Source: Absidia repens
Taxonomy: Eukaryota; Mucoromycota; Mucoromycetes; Mucorales; Cunninghamellaceae
Length of the DNA stretch: 64,000 bases
Direction: 5' to 3'
Assembly (NCBI GenBank): GCA_002105175.1
Contig: MCGE01000003.1
Location: 1,488,001 to 1,552,000 of the forward strand
Positions 46,699-60,665 of this stretch are shown one piece after another; position 1 is the first letter of the stretch; each line of letters opens with the position of its first letter. The position numbers were made by a program, and so were the translations under genes. The notes under the pieces are model-generated. The model was not told the DNA's origin. It saw nothing but the letters and a program-made list of their open reading frames with translations, and did no database searches.

Positions 46699-49137
46699 AT
46701 ACGTTAAAAATCAACCACACCCACCGGTCTCATATCCGCCCCGCTTTTTTTTTTTTTTTTTTTTTTTGTTGTCAACCAACTTACCTTGGTAAAATGCTTC
46801 AGTTGGGATGGCGTTACCAAGAAATCGGGTTTTGCCGAGATTTGAAGATACGCCATTTGATCGGCATCAATAGCGTCAGACCCTGAGGGTGGAAATAAGG
46901 GATAAAAACTATATAAAAAACAAAAAAGTTAGATGCCAACATTCTCCCCATTTTTTTTTTCAACTGCGCTTACGTGTGTTGTTGTAATATGTGTCTTGAT
47001 AGATTGGCCAATCTATCTGATGATGTATTGCTCTTGGCTATTTCTTGAGTTCCGAGACTACGTAAAATATCCACATTGGCAATGGCGAATAGTGATCCGT
47101 TGATATCCAGAATCGATGGATTAGAAATGGATTGGATGGTGGGAGAGGAGACGATATTCAGTTCACCAATATTCAACCTGGGTTGCGGGAAGAGTGGCCA
47201 ATCTTGGATAATGTCATTCGCATGTGGCATCAGTAATACTTGTGTGTTGGGTTGTGATCCGGCAAAAACATTCAGTCTTTTGCTGATTTGATTGTAGAAG
47301 ATATCTTCAGGTAATTCGTCAAGTTGACCATTGACTATCAACGGATGCCCAACGGAAAGGAAAGGTCCCATCTACATATAGATGTAAACAAAAAAGAGTC
47401 AAGTCACCTATCGTTTCCTTTTGGCCTGTCATTCACACACACACATATATATATATATTCTCTCGCTCTCTCCGTCTGCGTCCTTCCTTACCAATATCAA
47501 TACATCAGGTTGTTCATTTCGGCATGTTTCAAGTAATTCTTCCAAGGGTTTGAATGATAGATCAGTGTCGAGAGTATATGGTCCTGAGGCTATGATAGCT
47601 TCTGTGATTCGATTGTTGGGTGCCTTGTTTTCGTCCGTAGTAGGTTCGAGCTTTTCCGGAAACGGAGGCTATACAAAATAAGAGTCAATAAAAAGTCAAC
47701 TTGCAGCATTGAATAACAGTAAAAGCAAGGTTACTTACCAGTAATATCTTGTCCACAGTAAATATTTTCCCCGTCATGTTTGTCCCTTCAACCGCAATAA
47801 TCTATATAAAAAAACAATACAAACAAAGAGCGCACGTTATAAAACTACTACAACTACCTATCCCTCAATCCCTCCCCCCTCCTCTTCTTTGATGTTCCTT
47901 TTTGTTTTTTCTCGGAATGAATTACCTGCCCAGGGAATAAAGTGTATTCTTCCACCTTACTAATATCCAATTTGACCCGTTTGCCCATCCCCAATGCTCT
48001 TGAAGTCTCCAATAAGATTGATTTGTCATTCAATTTCCCTTCAGATGAATCACAGCAGATACGTCCCACAGCAGTGATGGTGCTTTGTGTTGCTCGACAA
48101 GGATTTCCATAGTCATTATCCAATTGATAGGCTCGATTGATCACATCCGCAATATAGTCGATTCGATCATCCAAAACTATACAGTAAACAGAGACGTTTG
48201 AATAAGTATATACTCTTTTTATTGCATGTCCCCAAATCCTCCTGTTACCTTCTGACTTGTTTCTGATCTTTTCAAACATATAACGATATTCTTCAATGGG
48301 AGGCTGGATAAGTTGAATGTTGGTTTTGCGATTTTCCGTGTTGTCGTCCTGGCCGCGGAAGGCTAGGTGCGCATTGTATTGAGAATCGATGAGGTTGGCA
48401 TGGGTACGATCAGAATATGCTGGTGTTATTTGGGATCTAGGTAATAATAATAGTAATAAAAGTAGGGTATTGGTGAGTCATGAGATAAAAAGGAAACCTT
48501 GAGTTATTTACTTACTGTTCAATATCTAGGGTAGCAGGTACGGTTGCCAGATTAGTTTTGGTTTCGTTAGGGGTTTCTGGGTATATCTTGTCACCACGAT
48601 TACTTGTCAGTTTCGCCAGGCTATAATGAATATATATATAAAGATGAGGTTTTCCCCCTTTTCGATTCCATAGAATGCGGTGCCCTTCCTGTCATACTTA
48701 CAAATCATTGACTGGATCATGAGACTGGTCAATATCCATAAATTCACTAAACCCGACAGAAGGATCTTGTAGTTTTTGTTTCATCAATGGGCGGCTCTGT
48801 TGAGTGTCTTCTTTACCAACTTGCAAGGTTTGTTCAAAATTTTGCTGAATGTTTACTTTGAGTTGGTGCACCAGATCTACGGTAGGTACTTTGGCATCCT
48901 TCTTGTCAAAAGAGAAAGCATCCCATTTGTACTTGAGTTCTTTGGGTTCCAAGGTGTACAAGCGACAAAGCGAATCCACTATAAAGAGAAATATATACAG
49001 ACAATTAGAATCACTAATGACAACATGGACAATTCAGTTAATTTTTTCTTTTTATATTTACATTCAAGAAGCACATCAGCATGTTCATCTTGATCGAGCT
49101 CAAAAACAGCAGCGAGTGATGAAATCTTGGTACTCAT
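46510..49137 (-). CDS. POLA2: DNA polymerase alpha subunit B
   Basis: Regulatory B subunit (Pol12) of the polymerase alpha-primase complex that starts each Okazaki fragment. Ten exons (49062-49137, 48702-48978, 48516-48620, 48249-48436, 47926-48176, 47739-47801, 47492-47668, 46974-47371, 46785-46908, 46510-46659) join in phase to 602 residues, the usual length (about 600-700). An N-terminal helical domain is followed by a linker, the OB fold (AVGRICCD to LFPGQIIAVEG), and the inactive phosphoesterase domain with ASGPYTLD, MGPFLSVGHP, VLLMPHANDI and NPSILDINGSLFAIAN, ending with the conserved CINPGHLCKGRSGGTFVRL. It shares a 206-bp divergent promoter with PRMT3. Confidence 0.93.
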
Positions 49138-49343
49138 TCTTTGTATTTATTTCGAAGAAAAGCGAAAGAGAAGCGCGACTGAGTCGAGGAACGAAAATCT
49201 AACGCAAAAGCGCGAGGGAACGTCGGGATTTAAAATCCAACTCGATCCGGGAAGAGGCTTTTTCTTTCAATGCTTCCTTTTTTTTTTTTTTTTTTTTTTT
49301 TTTTTGTCAGTAGTCTCCCTCTCTCTCTCTTTTTTTAGTTGTC
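49138..49343. promoter_or_regulatory. Divergent promoter of POLA2 and PRMT3
   Basis: 206 bp holding AACGCAAAAGCGCGAGGGAA (49,200-49,220), a long T-run (49,278-49,305) and a CT repeat before the PRMT3 ATG. ACGCAAAAGCGCG resembles an MBF/E2F-type cell-cycle element, plausible for a replication gene; this is an inference from the motif only. Confidence 0.4.
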
Positions 49344-51820
<2,477 letters not shown>

Positions 51821-52439
51821 AATCTACTTCTTTTCCCTTTTTGACATTCTATCTTCCCACCTTCATGCTATTTTTTTTTCTATATATATTTGGTTTATCA
51901 TATTATTATTCATTTTTATTAGACTAGTGTACCGTTTTCTTATTTTTGTTTCCTTTGTAAATAATAAAGCATACATGTATATCAACATTTATTTTTATAC
52001 TCTCTTCATGACTTCTGATTTCTCATAACAATTGACTTTGTATCATTGTACATGAGCCTGCTGCTTGTTAAGGTTTTGAATATGTTAACTTTTTTTTCTT
52101 TTTTTTTTTTTGGATTCCCTGGCATCGTAGCACCAGCTTTTTTTTTATGGGACATACAGTGCGGGTAGACTCAAAGCTCCGCTGTGGACATAATGGAAAT
52201 TCAGGCCAATAATATGATTGATGCGCCCATTCTAGAGCAACGATTGATATTAAGCAAACTTAGGCCGGGAATAAGCAGCTGAAAACCGAGAGACCACCCC
52301 CCAACCTGACACCGTCCCAGAAAACATTTCAGTCTCAGTCCATGAGGATTTTTATGCCATGATAAACCTAGGCTGGACAACATGGAAAATTCAAATTCCG
52401 GCTTTTTCGAAATGGACGTGCGAAAATTGTACATTCCCA
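51821..52439. other. PRMT3 3' flank and intergenic sequence
   Basis: AATAAA at about 51,961, then T-runs at 52,090-52,110. A 79-codon minus-strand ORF (52,201-52,440) has no support. Confidence 0.45.
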
Positions 52440-53110
52440 TAATTTACTCCCTTTTTTTTCCTCTCCCTCTTTCTTTTCGTTTTTATTCATCATTGTAGCG
52501 TATATGAGGCTATGGTGATCTTAGATTAGTGTCAGTATTAGTTTAGAAGCGTTTTCAGCTAAGGGATTACAAGATGCAGAGGGAAACCCCTTTCATTTTG
52601 GATCTAGGATGTCAAACCACCATTAGTTGGCTTTTTATGGTCTTCAATAGCTTAGTTTAGTGTTAGTTTGTCTATAGTTTGTATCTATATCTCAATAAAA
52701 TCTGCGTCAATGAAAAATGCTTCATTAGTCTCACGAAGGAATTGCACAATAGATTCCATTTCTATCACTGCTTCTTCAAATCAGTATTGGTAATTGTTGT
52801 TTCAATAAAAGATACCCCTTTTGTCTTCATGCCTTGCACTGTACAATATATCAGTTCTCCCTTTTCCATTTGTACCTTTATATTGCTGTTGACTATCCAA
52901 CAGAATATCTAATAGTTTCACTCATGCTTCCCCCAGTAATAGATTCTTTATTATAATGACCTCCCCATTCTAGTTTAGTATCTACCAATCTGCTTCAAAT
53001 AAAATATGCTTTCTTTATTACCCATCTTCTGACCCATTATATAATGAGCAAAATAATTAATGTGGCTATTTTTTAATATACTATTAAACAACTGCACTCA
53101 GCCATCTGCT
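52440..53110 (+). repeat. Interspersed repeat family, copy D
   Basis: Forward copy. The core (52,515-52,705) and the following CAATAAAAGATAC and TTCAAATAAAATATGCTTTC motifs align with copy A through 5,290, so homology extends over about 600 bp. It has no insertion. Confidence 0.7.
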
Positions 53111-55228
53111 AATATTATTTTTCCCCGAGAGCCCCAATGATTAGGAGGAAGTCAGCGTCTCCACTATGAAAGATTATAATTTCGCTAAACCATTAGTCCA
53201 AACTAATTTCATTTCCCCAGAACAATCCAATACCTAAGGGCAAACTATGTCCGCAGAGAGATCTTTCATAATACCCGATCCCAACCAACGACAGACATGA
53301 TACTCAATATTCCCCAGCAAATATCATATGTATTTATTTTTCAAAGTGCTTCAAAAGAGAACCAATGTGTTTATTATGAGATTGTATGGTAAAGCAAAAG
53401 ATGTATATAAACTAAGGGGGCGGACAGGACAAAAAAAAAAAAAAAGCATATAAATACTAATCTACGACAGAAGGGAGTAATGGATAAACCATGACAAACA
53501 TAGCAAATGGCGAGATATCTAAATGATAGTACAAAAAGCATACAGCAACACTAGATATATTCATAACCCATAGTACCAGAAGTTGTCATATCCAGGAAGG
53601 TTGCTTATTTCAAATCGACAATAGCCAGTTGCGCATGGTATGACGACGTCATTCAAGGGCAGCACACACACAGTAAGAAGTACGATAGAGATGATAGTTC
53701 TTGATTTTCTGCAATTTGATAGCCCACTGAAATTCCCTTGAATATATCATCAAGCAGTCAAAAATGATCGTTTCTAGCAGCTGTCGCCAAACATACATTA
53801 AATGATGGTGTTGTCAATAATGTAAGGTGGGAATTGGTGTTGTTGCTTTGTTGTTATAAGTAATCGATATCCTTTATCGAACATGCCGCTCCAAAATCGC
53901 TATTGTCGATCCTTTTGATTTCCATTAGTTACTTTTCTGGTATAAAGTAGATCTATTTTGCCATCCCAGCTAGATTGTTGGTTCAAACGAGAAGAGTAAG
54001 TGTAATTAGCATTCGTTCCGATGAGCGTATATGATTTTTATTGATTCTTACCTAAAGATGGCACCATATACTGAATATGATTGAATCGCATGAATTCATT
54101 CAAAAAGAGTAAAGCACCTGTTGACCTAAAAGAAAGGATAAATCAAGCATGCTTTTACATGGGTGATACACTTCTTACATCATTATCATCTACCTATCAT
54201 TTTTTTCTTGATGAATATGAAGGCCACTATTACTAGATTGCAGATCAATCAATTACTTGATGTGAGAAAATCATCAGGGGGGGGGAACGAACATCGAGAA
54301 ACAGCATGACACAAATTGACCATCGGCTCAGACGTGATCTATCAAAAGAATGTTGAGTTAAGTAGTAGAAGAGAAAACATACAACACATGCTTTCAACAG
54401 CTGATTCTAGTTACCTTTCTAAAAATAGTGCCAAAATAGGCGCGTTCCAGAGTGCACTGGATCTACGCTTTTCAGCTACACTACAAAACAAGCAGAGAAG
54501 GTTATTAATCAAGCTTTCCAAAGATAATGGTCACTTTTATTTCTTGATGGCTTACCTTTTTGACAATCCTGATCTTCACCATCTGGCATATAAGCACTAG
54601 TGTATGTAAAGTTCCATACTCACTATTGATAATAAAGATTAGCAGCGACAAGTCCTTTCGTTTTAGTTTATTTATAAACTAATCGTTTTTATTTTCCCAG
54701 GCTGTTTGTTGGCGTATAATAGTCAAGTGGGGTTTGAGGAGTTCGATAAGAGTAATAAAGACCTGGGTCTAGTTTTTTTTTTTTTTTTTTAATAACATGT
54801 CAAGTCAGAGGCATGCGTGTATAAAATAAAAGAATAAAAAGGAAAGAAAGGAAAAAGAGGAAGATCTTGACTGACCAGTGAATAGATTGAAACCCCGCGA
54901 ATTTTCCCCTGAGCAACCATTTTTATGATAATAATAATAAAAGAATAAATGAACAAGTGGCAGAAAAAGAATTCCCGCGTAATGAAGACGATACAGAAAG
55001 ACCTAATAGTTTTTAAAGAATGTTTCTCGTGAAATAAACAATGGATGGTCCAAATAAAGGTATCAAGATGATCATGATTTTCTTGGCCTTCCCCACTTTC
55101 TTTTTTGGACTTGAAAGACATTCTATTTTGACAAGATTAAATTGCATATAAACGTCCCCTTTCCTTGTCTTCGATTTGTTTTCTCACCTTTTACTGTTTG
55201 TTATTTTTTTTTTCCTTGGTATGATTTA
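53111..55228. other. Long intergenic region without a confident gene
   Basis: AT-rich. Two parts look weakly coding on the minus strand (53.6-53.8 kb and 54.05-54.6 kb), described separately; the 94-codon plus-strand ORF 54,316-54,600 overlaps them antisense. The minus ORF 54,789-55,121 has no family or splice support. Confidence 0.4.
54052..54600 (-). other. Exon-like blocks of an unrecognised, possibly decayed gene
   Basis: On the minus strand, open blocks with GT and AG at their edges encode AEKRRSSALWNAPILALFLER (trimmed) near 54,412-54,472 and STGALLFLNEFMRFNHIQYM near 54,060-54,126. They are too regular to ignore, but I cannot join them into a gene with a start, and frames conflict between neighbouring blocks. 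Probably a degraded gene or transposon remnant. Confidence 0.22.
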
Positions 55229-56106
55229 ATGCGTCGTTTCATTACCATACATTTCCTTCTATATTTTCTTTTGATTGCAGTTTTTAAATCTTCTTCATCA
55301 CTATCAACGTCAATATTCGTTGGAGCATCTCCGGTTTCAGACACCAGTACAAAATTATGGTAAAAAAATTGAAGAATCACTATTTTTTGTTCAAAATATC
55401 ATTGTAACTCGATTAAACTTTTTTTTTTTTTTTTGCAAAATAAAAATATAGGCCACACGCAGACCAAGGTACCAGTAATCACCATTTAGCAAAACGGATT
55501 ACATCCATTTTTCCCAACACTGGTCATGATTCGACTACTTTTAATGTCATCCATGTTATTGCCGCCGTGATCGGGATTGTTGGAGCTACGCTTTTGATGA
55601 TCGTACTTGTTCTTTACTATAAAAGGAAACGTCGCCGATTGATAGCTGAAGCAGCAGAAGCGGCAAGGGCAGTAACAAATACCAGCAGTTCTTATGGTCT
55701 GCCACCAGTAACAACAGCAACAACAACAACAACATCATCATCATCATATGACAATAAGTGTCAATCATCATTGAAACCTCAGTCATCTATTCCCGGCGCT
55801 CTTCTTCCGCCAAATCGCCACCATCATTATCGTCATTACGAGCCCTCCTCTACCATGTCACAATTTCAAGTGTTTCAATCTGATTATTATTATGATGATG
55901 AAAAACAAAATTTACAAACCGAAAAGTTAATACAAAATCAAACATGTGCATCCTCTTCATCTTCATCCTCTTGCTCATCATCCTCACCACCACAGCAATT
56001 CATGTCATCTCCTCCTCCAAGCTGTCATGCCAGTCAACGGTTGAACCAACATCATCCTTATACTAGTATATTTACCCCTTCTTCCCCACCCCCTTATAAA
56101 CCATGA
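55229..56106 (+). CDS. Single-pass membrane protein with C-terminal PPxY motif
   Basis: Exons 55229-55359 and 55452-56106 encode 261 residues. An N-terminal hydrophobic signal (FITIHFLLYFLLIAVF) is followed by a short Ser/Thr-rich ectodomain of about 55 residues with a Kex2-like LAKR, a transmembrane helix at about 77-100, then a strong positive stop (KRKRRR) giving a type I topology. The cytoplasmic tail is Ser, Thr, Tyr and Pro-rich and ends SPPPYKP. PPPY fits the PY motif bound by WW domains of Rsp5/Nedd4 ligases, so the protein may be a ubiquitin-ligase adaptor or a regulated cell-surface sensor. No named family is recognised. A short upstream ATG-ATT-TAA (55,221) sits out of frame in front of the chosen ATG. 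Confidence 0.72.
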
Positions 56107-56358
56107 CATTTTATATAAATATTTTCTCTCCACACATTTCCCCGCTTTTTTTTTGTATTTCTTTGTGTCACTCTTTTTTGTAATAAACCTATCTATTCTC
56201 TTCATATGCTCATGACAAACCAGATTATTCAAAATCCGCCCAGGCCTTTCCTCAAATTTCCCCTCCCTTTATCACTCTCTTCTTTTTTTTTTTTATTTGG
56301 CTTTCTCACTCACTCTTTTTTTTTTTTTTTTTTCTGTTCACTTATTTATTCTACTGTC

Positions 56359-57939
56359 ATGTTGCGTACCATTGCTAGCACACCTCTTGCTCGTTCCATC
56401 ACCAAGAATGTTGTGGCCCTCCCCGCCGCGGTCTCTCGATCCTTCTCGTCTGAAACGGGTGCCGAAGCTGGAATATCATTTGGTTTATCTGACGAACAAA
56501 GGTCCATCCAAGAATTGGCTCGCAAATTCGCAAAGGATGAAATCATTCCTGTTGCTGCTGAATATGATCGTACTGGCAAATACCCTTCAGGTACTCCCTC
56601 ACGAAATATATATATGCACTAGGATATCCGAAAATCAGGGGGAAGGTAACTAACTCGAGTCTTTTTTCTTTCTTTCTTCTTCTCATAGATATCATCAAGA
56701 AAGCATGGGAACTTGGTTTGGTCAATACTCATATTGAATCAAAGTACGGTGGTAATGAGCTCAGTGTGTTGGATAGTGCTCTTATTACCGAAGAACTGGC
56801 CTTCGGCTGCACAGGTACAAAAAAAAAAAAAAAAAAACGGTATAACTGTAATTTTATACTCACCCATCTGATGCATCCCGCTGTGGGTTATTGACATTTA
56901 GGGATTCAAACGGCAATTGAAGCGAATAACTTGGCAGAAGCGCCTTTGGTGGTGGCCGGCAGTGATGAACAAAAGAAAAAGTACTTGGGTCGCATGACGG
57001 AATCACCTTTGATGGCATCTTATGCGGTGACCGAGCCTGGCGCGGGCTCGGACGTGGCTGGTTTACGTACGACGGCGGTGCGCAAAGGGGATGATTGGGT
57101 ATTGAATGGGCAAAAGATGTGGATCACCAACTCGGGCCATGCCAATTGGTTCTTTGTGCTTGCACGGACCGACATGAACGCTAGTACTGGCAAGGCATTT
57201 TCGGGATTTATCGTCGACGCGGATACCCCTGGGATTCAATTAGGTCGCAAGGAAATCAATATGGGTCAACGTGCTTCGGATACGCGTGGTGTGACGTTTG
57301 AAGATGTGGTTGTTTCCAATGATAACCTGCTGGGCTCTACGGGTCAAGGATTCAAGATCGCCATGAACGCCTTTGATGTCACTCGGCCCTTGATTGGTGC
57401 CGCTGCCGTGGGTCTCGCTCGTCGTGCCATGGAAGAAGCCACTCAATATGCCTTGGAACGCAAGACGATGGGTACCGAAATCTTCAACCATCAAGCTGTG
57501 GCCTTTATGTTGGCTGATATGGCGTAAGTTTTTGTAAACTGGCTATGGGAGGCTATTTTATTTTATCTGTTATTATCTGTTATTAACACACTGTTATTGA
57601 CTAACTATAATTTGATTTTTGCTATACAGGATTGGTATCGAAAGCGCAAGAATGATGGTTTATCGTTCTGCATGGCTTCGTGACCACAACATCAAAAACA
57701 CTTGGCATGCTTCTATTGCAAAATCTTTGGCTAGTGATGTGGCTAACAAATCAGCGGCTGATGCTGTACAAATCTTTGGTGGTAATGGCTTCAACACGGA
57801 ATACCCAGTGGAAAAATTGATGCGTGATGCCAAGATCTTCCAAATTTATGAAGGTACCTCTCAAGTTCAACGATTGATTATCTCCCGTGGTTTAGCCGAT
57901 ATGGCAAAGTCTGGTGCTAGTGCTTTGGGTGGATTGTAG
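56359..57939 (+). CDS. ACADM: Medium-chain acyl-CoA dehydrogenase, mitochondrial
   Basis: FAD enzyme for the first step of mitochondrial beta-oxidation, passing electrons to ETF. Exons 56359-56590, 56689-56814, 56902-57523 and 57630-57939 encode 429 residues. The first 35 residues are a mitochondrial presequence (Arg/Ser/Ala-rich, no acids). The body starts [18 protein letters not shown] and shows signature 1, [32 protein letters not shown], and signature 2, [20 protein letters not shown] followed by the catalytic Glu in [13 protein letters not shown]. This C-terminal arrangement and overall length match the medium-chain enzyme rather than isovaleryl-CoA or very-long-chain enzymes. Basidiomycetes and early fungi keep this mitochondrial pathway. 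Confidence 0.93.
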
Positions 57940-58281
57940 AGAGGGCTATTTTTAGTTTAGATGTCACATTTTTATTGAAGACACAATTGAATGAATAAAG
58001 AAAAAAATATATATTGAAGACAATGTTGACTGATTTGAAAAAAAAAAAAATGTTTATTATCTTTTGATGATGGTCGGTTGGGAGATTCTATATATATATG
58101 TAATATATGTATATGCCTAAATGAGGGATACGATATCAATGATGTATAAAAAAAAATGAAAATGAATGGGAATACTAACTAATGTTAAAAGAATGGGGAT
58201 TGTGTACAATGTAATAAATAAACTAGACTAAGAAGGGAGATTGGAGGAATTGATATGATGGCGATGATGTGGAGAAGGAGG
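57940..58281. other. Convergent 3' region
   Basis: AATAAAG about 50 bp after the dehydrogenase stop (57,995), then AT-rich sequence serving as 3' UTR for both converging genes. No gene. Confidence 0.5.
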
Positions 58282-59774
58282 TCATTGCTCGCTTACTTGA
58301 GCATCGACATCTTCGATGATAATTGTTGGGCCAGTGTATCCTTTCTAAATATCATAAAAAGGTCAGGATATATAGATGTCATTAGTGATAGGTACAATAT
58401 ATTCGCTTTTTTTTTATTCATATACCTTTTGTGCCACTACGGAATACCACGCCATATAGGTTTTATGAGATTCTACTTCAGTCAACATATCTTGCTGGAG
58501 AGATTCCAATTCCTTTTCTGTCGTTGTTTTTGTTTGTAGCCAATCTTGACTAGACGCTTTGATAGCCCGTTCCCAATATTGAACCATCAATGATCCAAGT
58601 GCTCCCCCATGATTTCCAACCGGAGTATGAGTGTGATGAATACGCATCTCTTTCAAAGTGTTTAGCGGTGCGAGTCGATTCGGCCAGGGATTGTAATTGG
58701 CGGGCATCGTTGATTGCTGTTGTAATCCTTGTTGCTGAGTAGACGATATCCGTATACTTGATGTTGTATCGATCACTATTAAAAAAAAAAAAAATAGGTG
58801 AGTAATGCAAACCGTCGTTTTTGCATTTTATTTTGTAATTGCCGAATATTAGATGCATACTTACATGTCATAATAGTCGACATAGTAGGCCCAGTATCAA
58901 AGAGATTCGTATATGGTTCTACACATTCCAAATAAGCACCTCTTTTCATCACCCGTACAATCTCTTGCAAAACCGATTCCCAACAACTGTCCGGTAGTGT
59001 GTCAAGCATGGATCGTATGAAAATATAATCAAATGTGTCGTTTTCGTAAGGTAGAGGTGAAGTCATAATGTCGACGCGTTGGAAGAATAGGTTCTTTTGC
59101 ATGGATCTATTGCCATAGAAGATAAGCTTAGTATATTTGGAACTGGTTTTCTTCTGAGGGGTGTTCAATTAACCTACTTACAAGCTTGGAAACACATTCT
59201 TATCAACATCAATGCCAATAAAGTAAGAAAGAGGATACTTGGTTGCCATATCCTATACCAATATAATCAATAAAATGGGTCAATTTATATATACATATAT
59301 ATATTCAATGTTCTTACCATTGTCCAAAAGCCTGCCCCACAACTAGAAGAAGAAATATATATGGATATATATGTGTGTGAGAGAGTCGACTTCTTTATAT
59401 ATACATGAGTGCAAGACACTGGTGTTTCTGCTTACCCAATATCCAGTACTTCACAGCCGCCTGATAATAAAGATTGCGTCATGGGTGCCATATAGTCACT
59501 AGTATATTGAAGTAGACAGTTAGATGCCATGAAAACCTCATCATCAATAAATCTCTTACCCGTCAAAGGCCATTTGTAAAGCGTTGTGCTGCACCCACGA
59601 CTGTTCAATATAGTCCCTTGTGTTTGGTATTGGCTTCCAGGGCTTGACTGCTTTTGTACTCGAGCGCCATTTTGATTTCAGGAAGCTGGTAAAGCTGGTG
59701 GTGGAGGCTGTTGTTTGAGGAGTTGTTTGTGTCGTTGTGGATGTTGCTGTTGTCATGTTTGGAGTTCCGGACAT
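58282..59774 (-). CDS. SAM-dependent methyltransferase (class I, UbiE-like)
   Basis: Seven exons (59560-59774, 59436-59498, 59318-59342, 59182-59252, 58865-59106, 58426-58775, 58282-58344) join in phase to 342 residues. After a Thr-rich N-terminus, the Rossmann fold begins with motif I VLDIGCGAGFWTM, whose codons are spread over two exons, one only 25 nt. Then come YFIGIDVDKN (motif II, ribose-binding acidic residue), the motif III/IV segment DTFDYIFIRSMLDTLP and LQEIVRVMKRGAYLECVEPY (post-motif). The C-terminal part (HHTHTPVGNHGGALGSLMVQY) resembles the fungal UMTA/LaeA-like and TAM methyltransferases of unknown substrate. Substrate and pathway cannot be deduced; no biosynthetic gene is next to it. 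Confidence 0.82.
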
Positions 59775-60187
59775 AACTATTGCAATACTGGCGTGAGTTC
59801 CTCGAAACTTTTTGTTTCCTGTATGCCTTTTTGTTATTTATCAACTTACCGTGAGCATAAAATAAAAAGAGATTGATTACAAAGGACCTACCATCATTCA
59901 GAAGAAAAAAAAAAAAAAAAAAATAGGGGTTGAGAGAAAAAGGAGGGGAGGAAAGTCAAAAGATCGAAAACGAAGGCAAGTCAGTGAGCCAGAAAAAAAA
60001 AAACGGAGGTTGAAATTCGGCTGAGCACTCTCGGCTTCCGGGTAAGAGTATATAAAATACATTTTTCCGCTATGGCGCCCTGGAAAAGTAGGAAATGTTA
60101 ATAGACGAAAATCTCTCTATTTATATAATGCATTACAGTGTCATGATATGAGATGATGATCCTCTGTATGTTATCAATAGTGATTCA
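59775..60187. promoter_or_regulatory. Divergent intergenic region upstream of the methyltransferase
   Basis: 413 bp with a 19-nt A-run near 59,906 and GC-richer sequence at 60,020-60,080. Start codons of the methyltransferase (minus) and the small gene (plus) face away from each other. No specific element identified. Confidence 0.35.
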
Positions 60188-60453
60188 ATGAAGGCATTCG
60201 TCATACTCAAAGCAGCCACCAACAGTCTCATCCCTCCCTCCCGCCCTTTCGTCACTCTTTCAACCTCAACTACCGTTTTACCAGGTGCATATAAAATAAA
60301 CTTGTATTTGATTTTTTTCTACGTACATTACTGTGCGGGTACTGTATGTACTAGGTGTTTTGTTTTATAGGTGATGTGGACTCAACAGTAGTAGGGAGTG
60401 GTGCGAGCGGGGAATATTTGAAAAAGGAGATGCATCCCACACAACACACGTGA
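60188..60453 (+). CDS. Small two-exon protein, possibly mitochondrial
   Basis: Exons 60188-60284 and 60371-60453 join in phase to 59 residues. The spliced protein begins MKAFVILKAATNSLIPPSRP, basic and hydroxylated without acidic residues for 33 positions, compatible with a mitochondrial presequence, and ends GSGASGEYLKKEMHPTQHT. The intron has good GT and AG signals and lies right after LPG. I do not recognise the family. A gene of this size could be chance; the clean phase and coding bias in both exons argue for reality. Confidence 0.42.
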
Positions 60454-60665
60454 TTGGGTGACTTTTTGGCTGGCGAATGAAAAATAAGCAGATATTATGT
60501 ATTGGGGTTAGCGGCAAAATAATATAATTTGTCCAGGCTTCTTTTCTCTCTCCCTCTCTTTTTTTTTTATTTTTTTATTTTTATTTTTTTATATTATTCA
60601 ATCGTCTCTTTATCAACCTTTGCATCCTCTTCATCCTTTATATACACATCACTTAATAGACCATC

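Noticed and set aside
54789..55121. 110-codon minus-strand ORF
   Set aside because: AT-driven composition (Ile/Phe/Lys), overlaps promoter sequence of the membrane protein gene.
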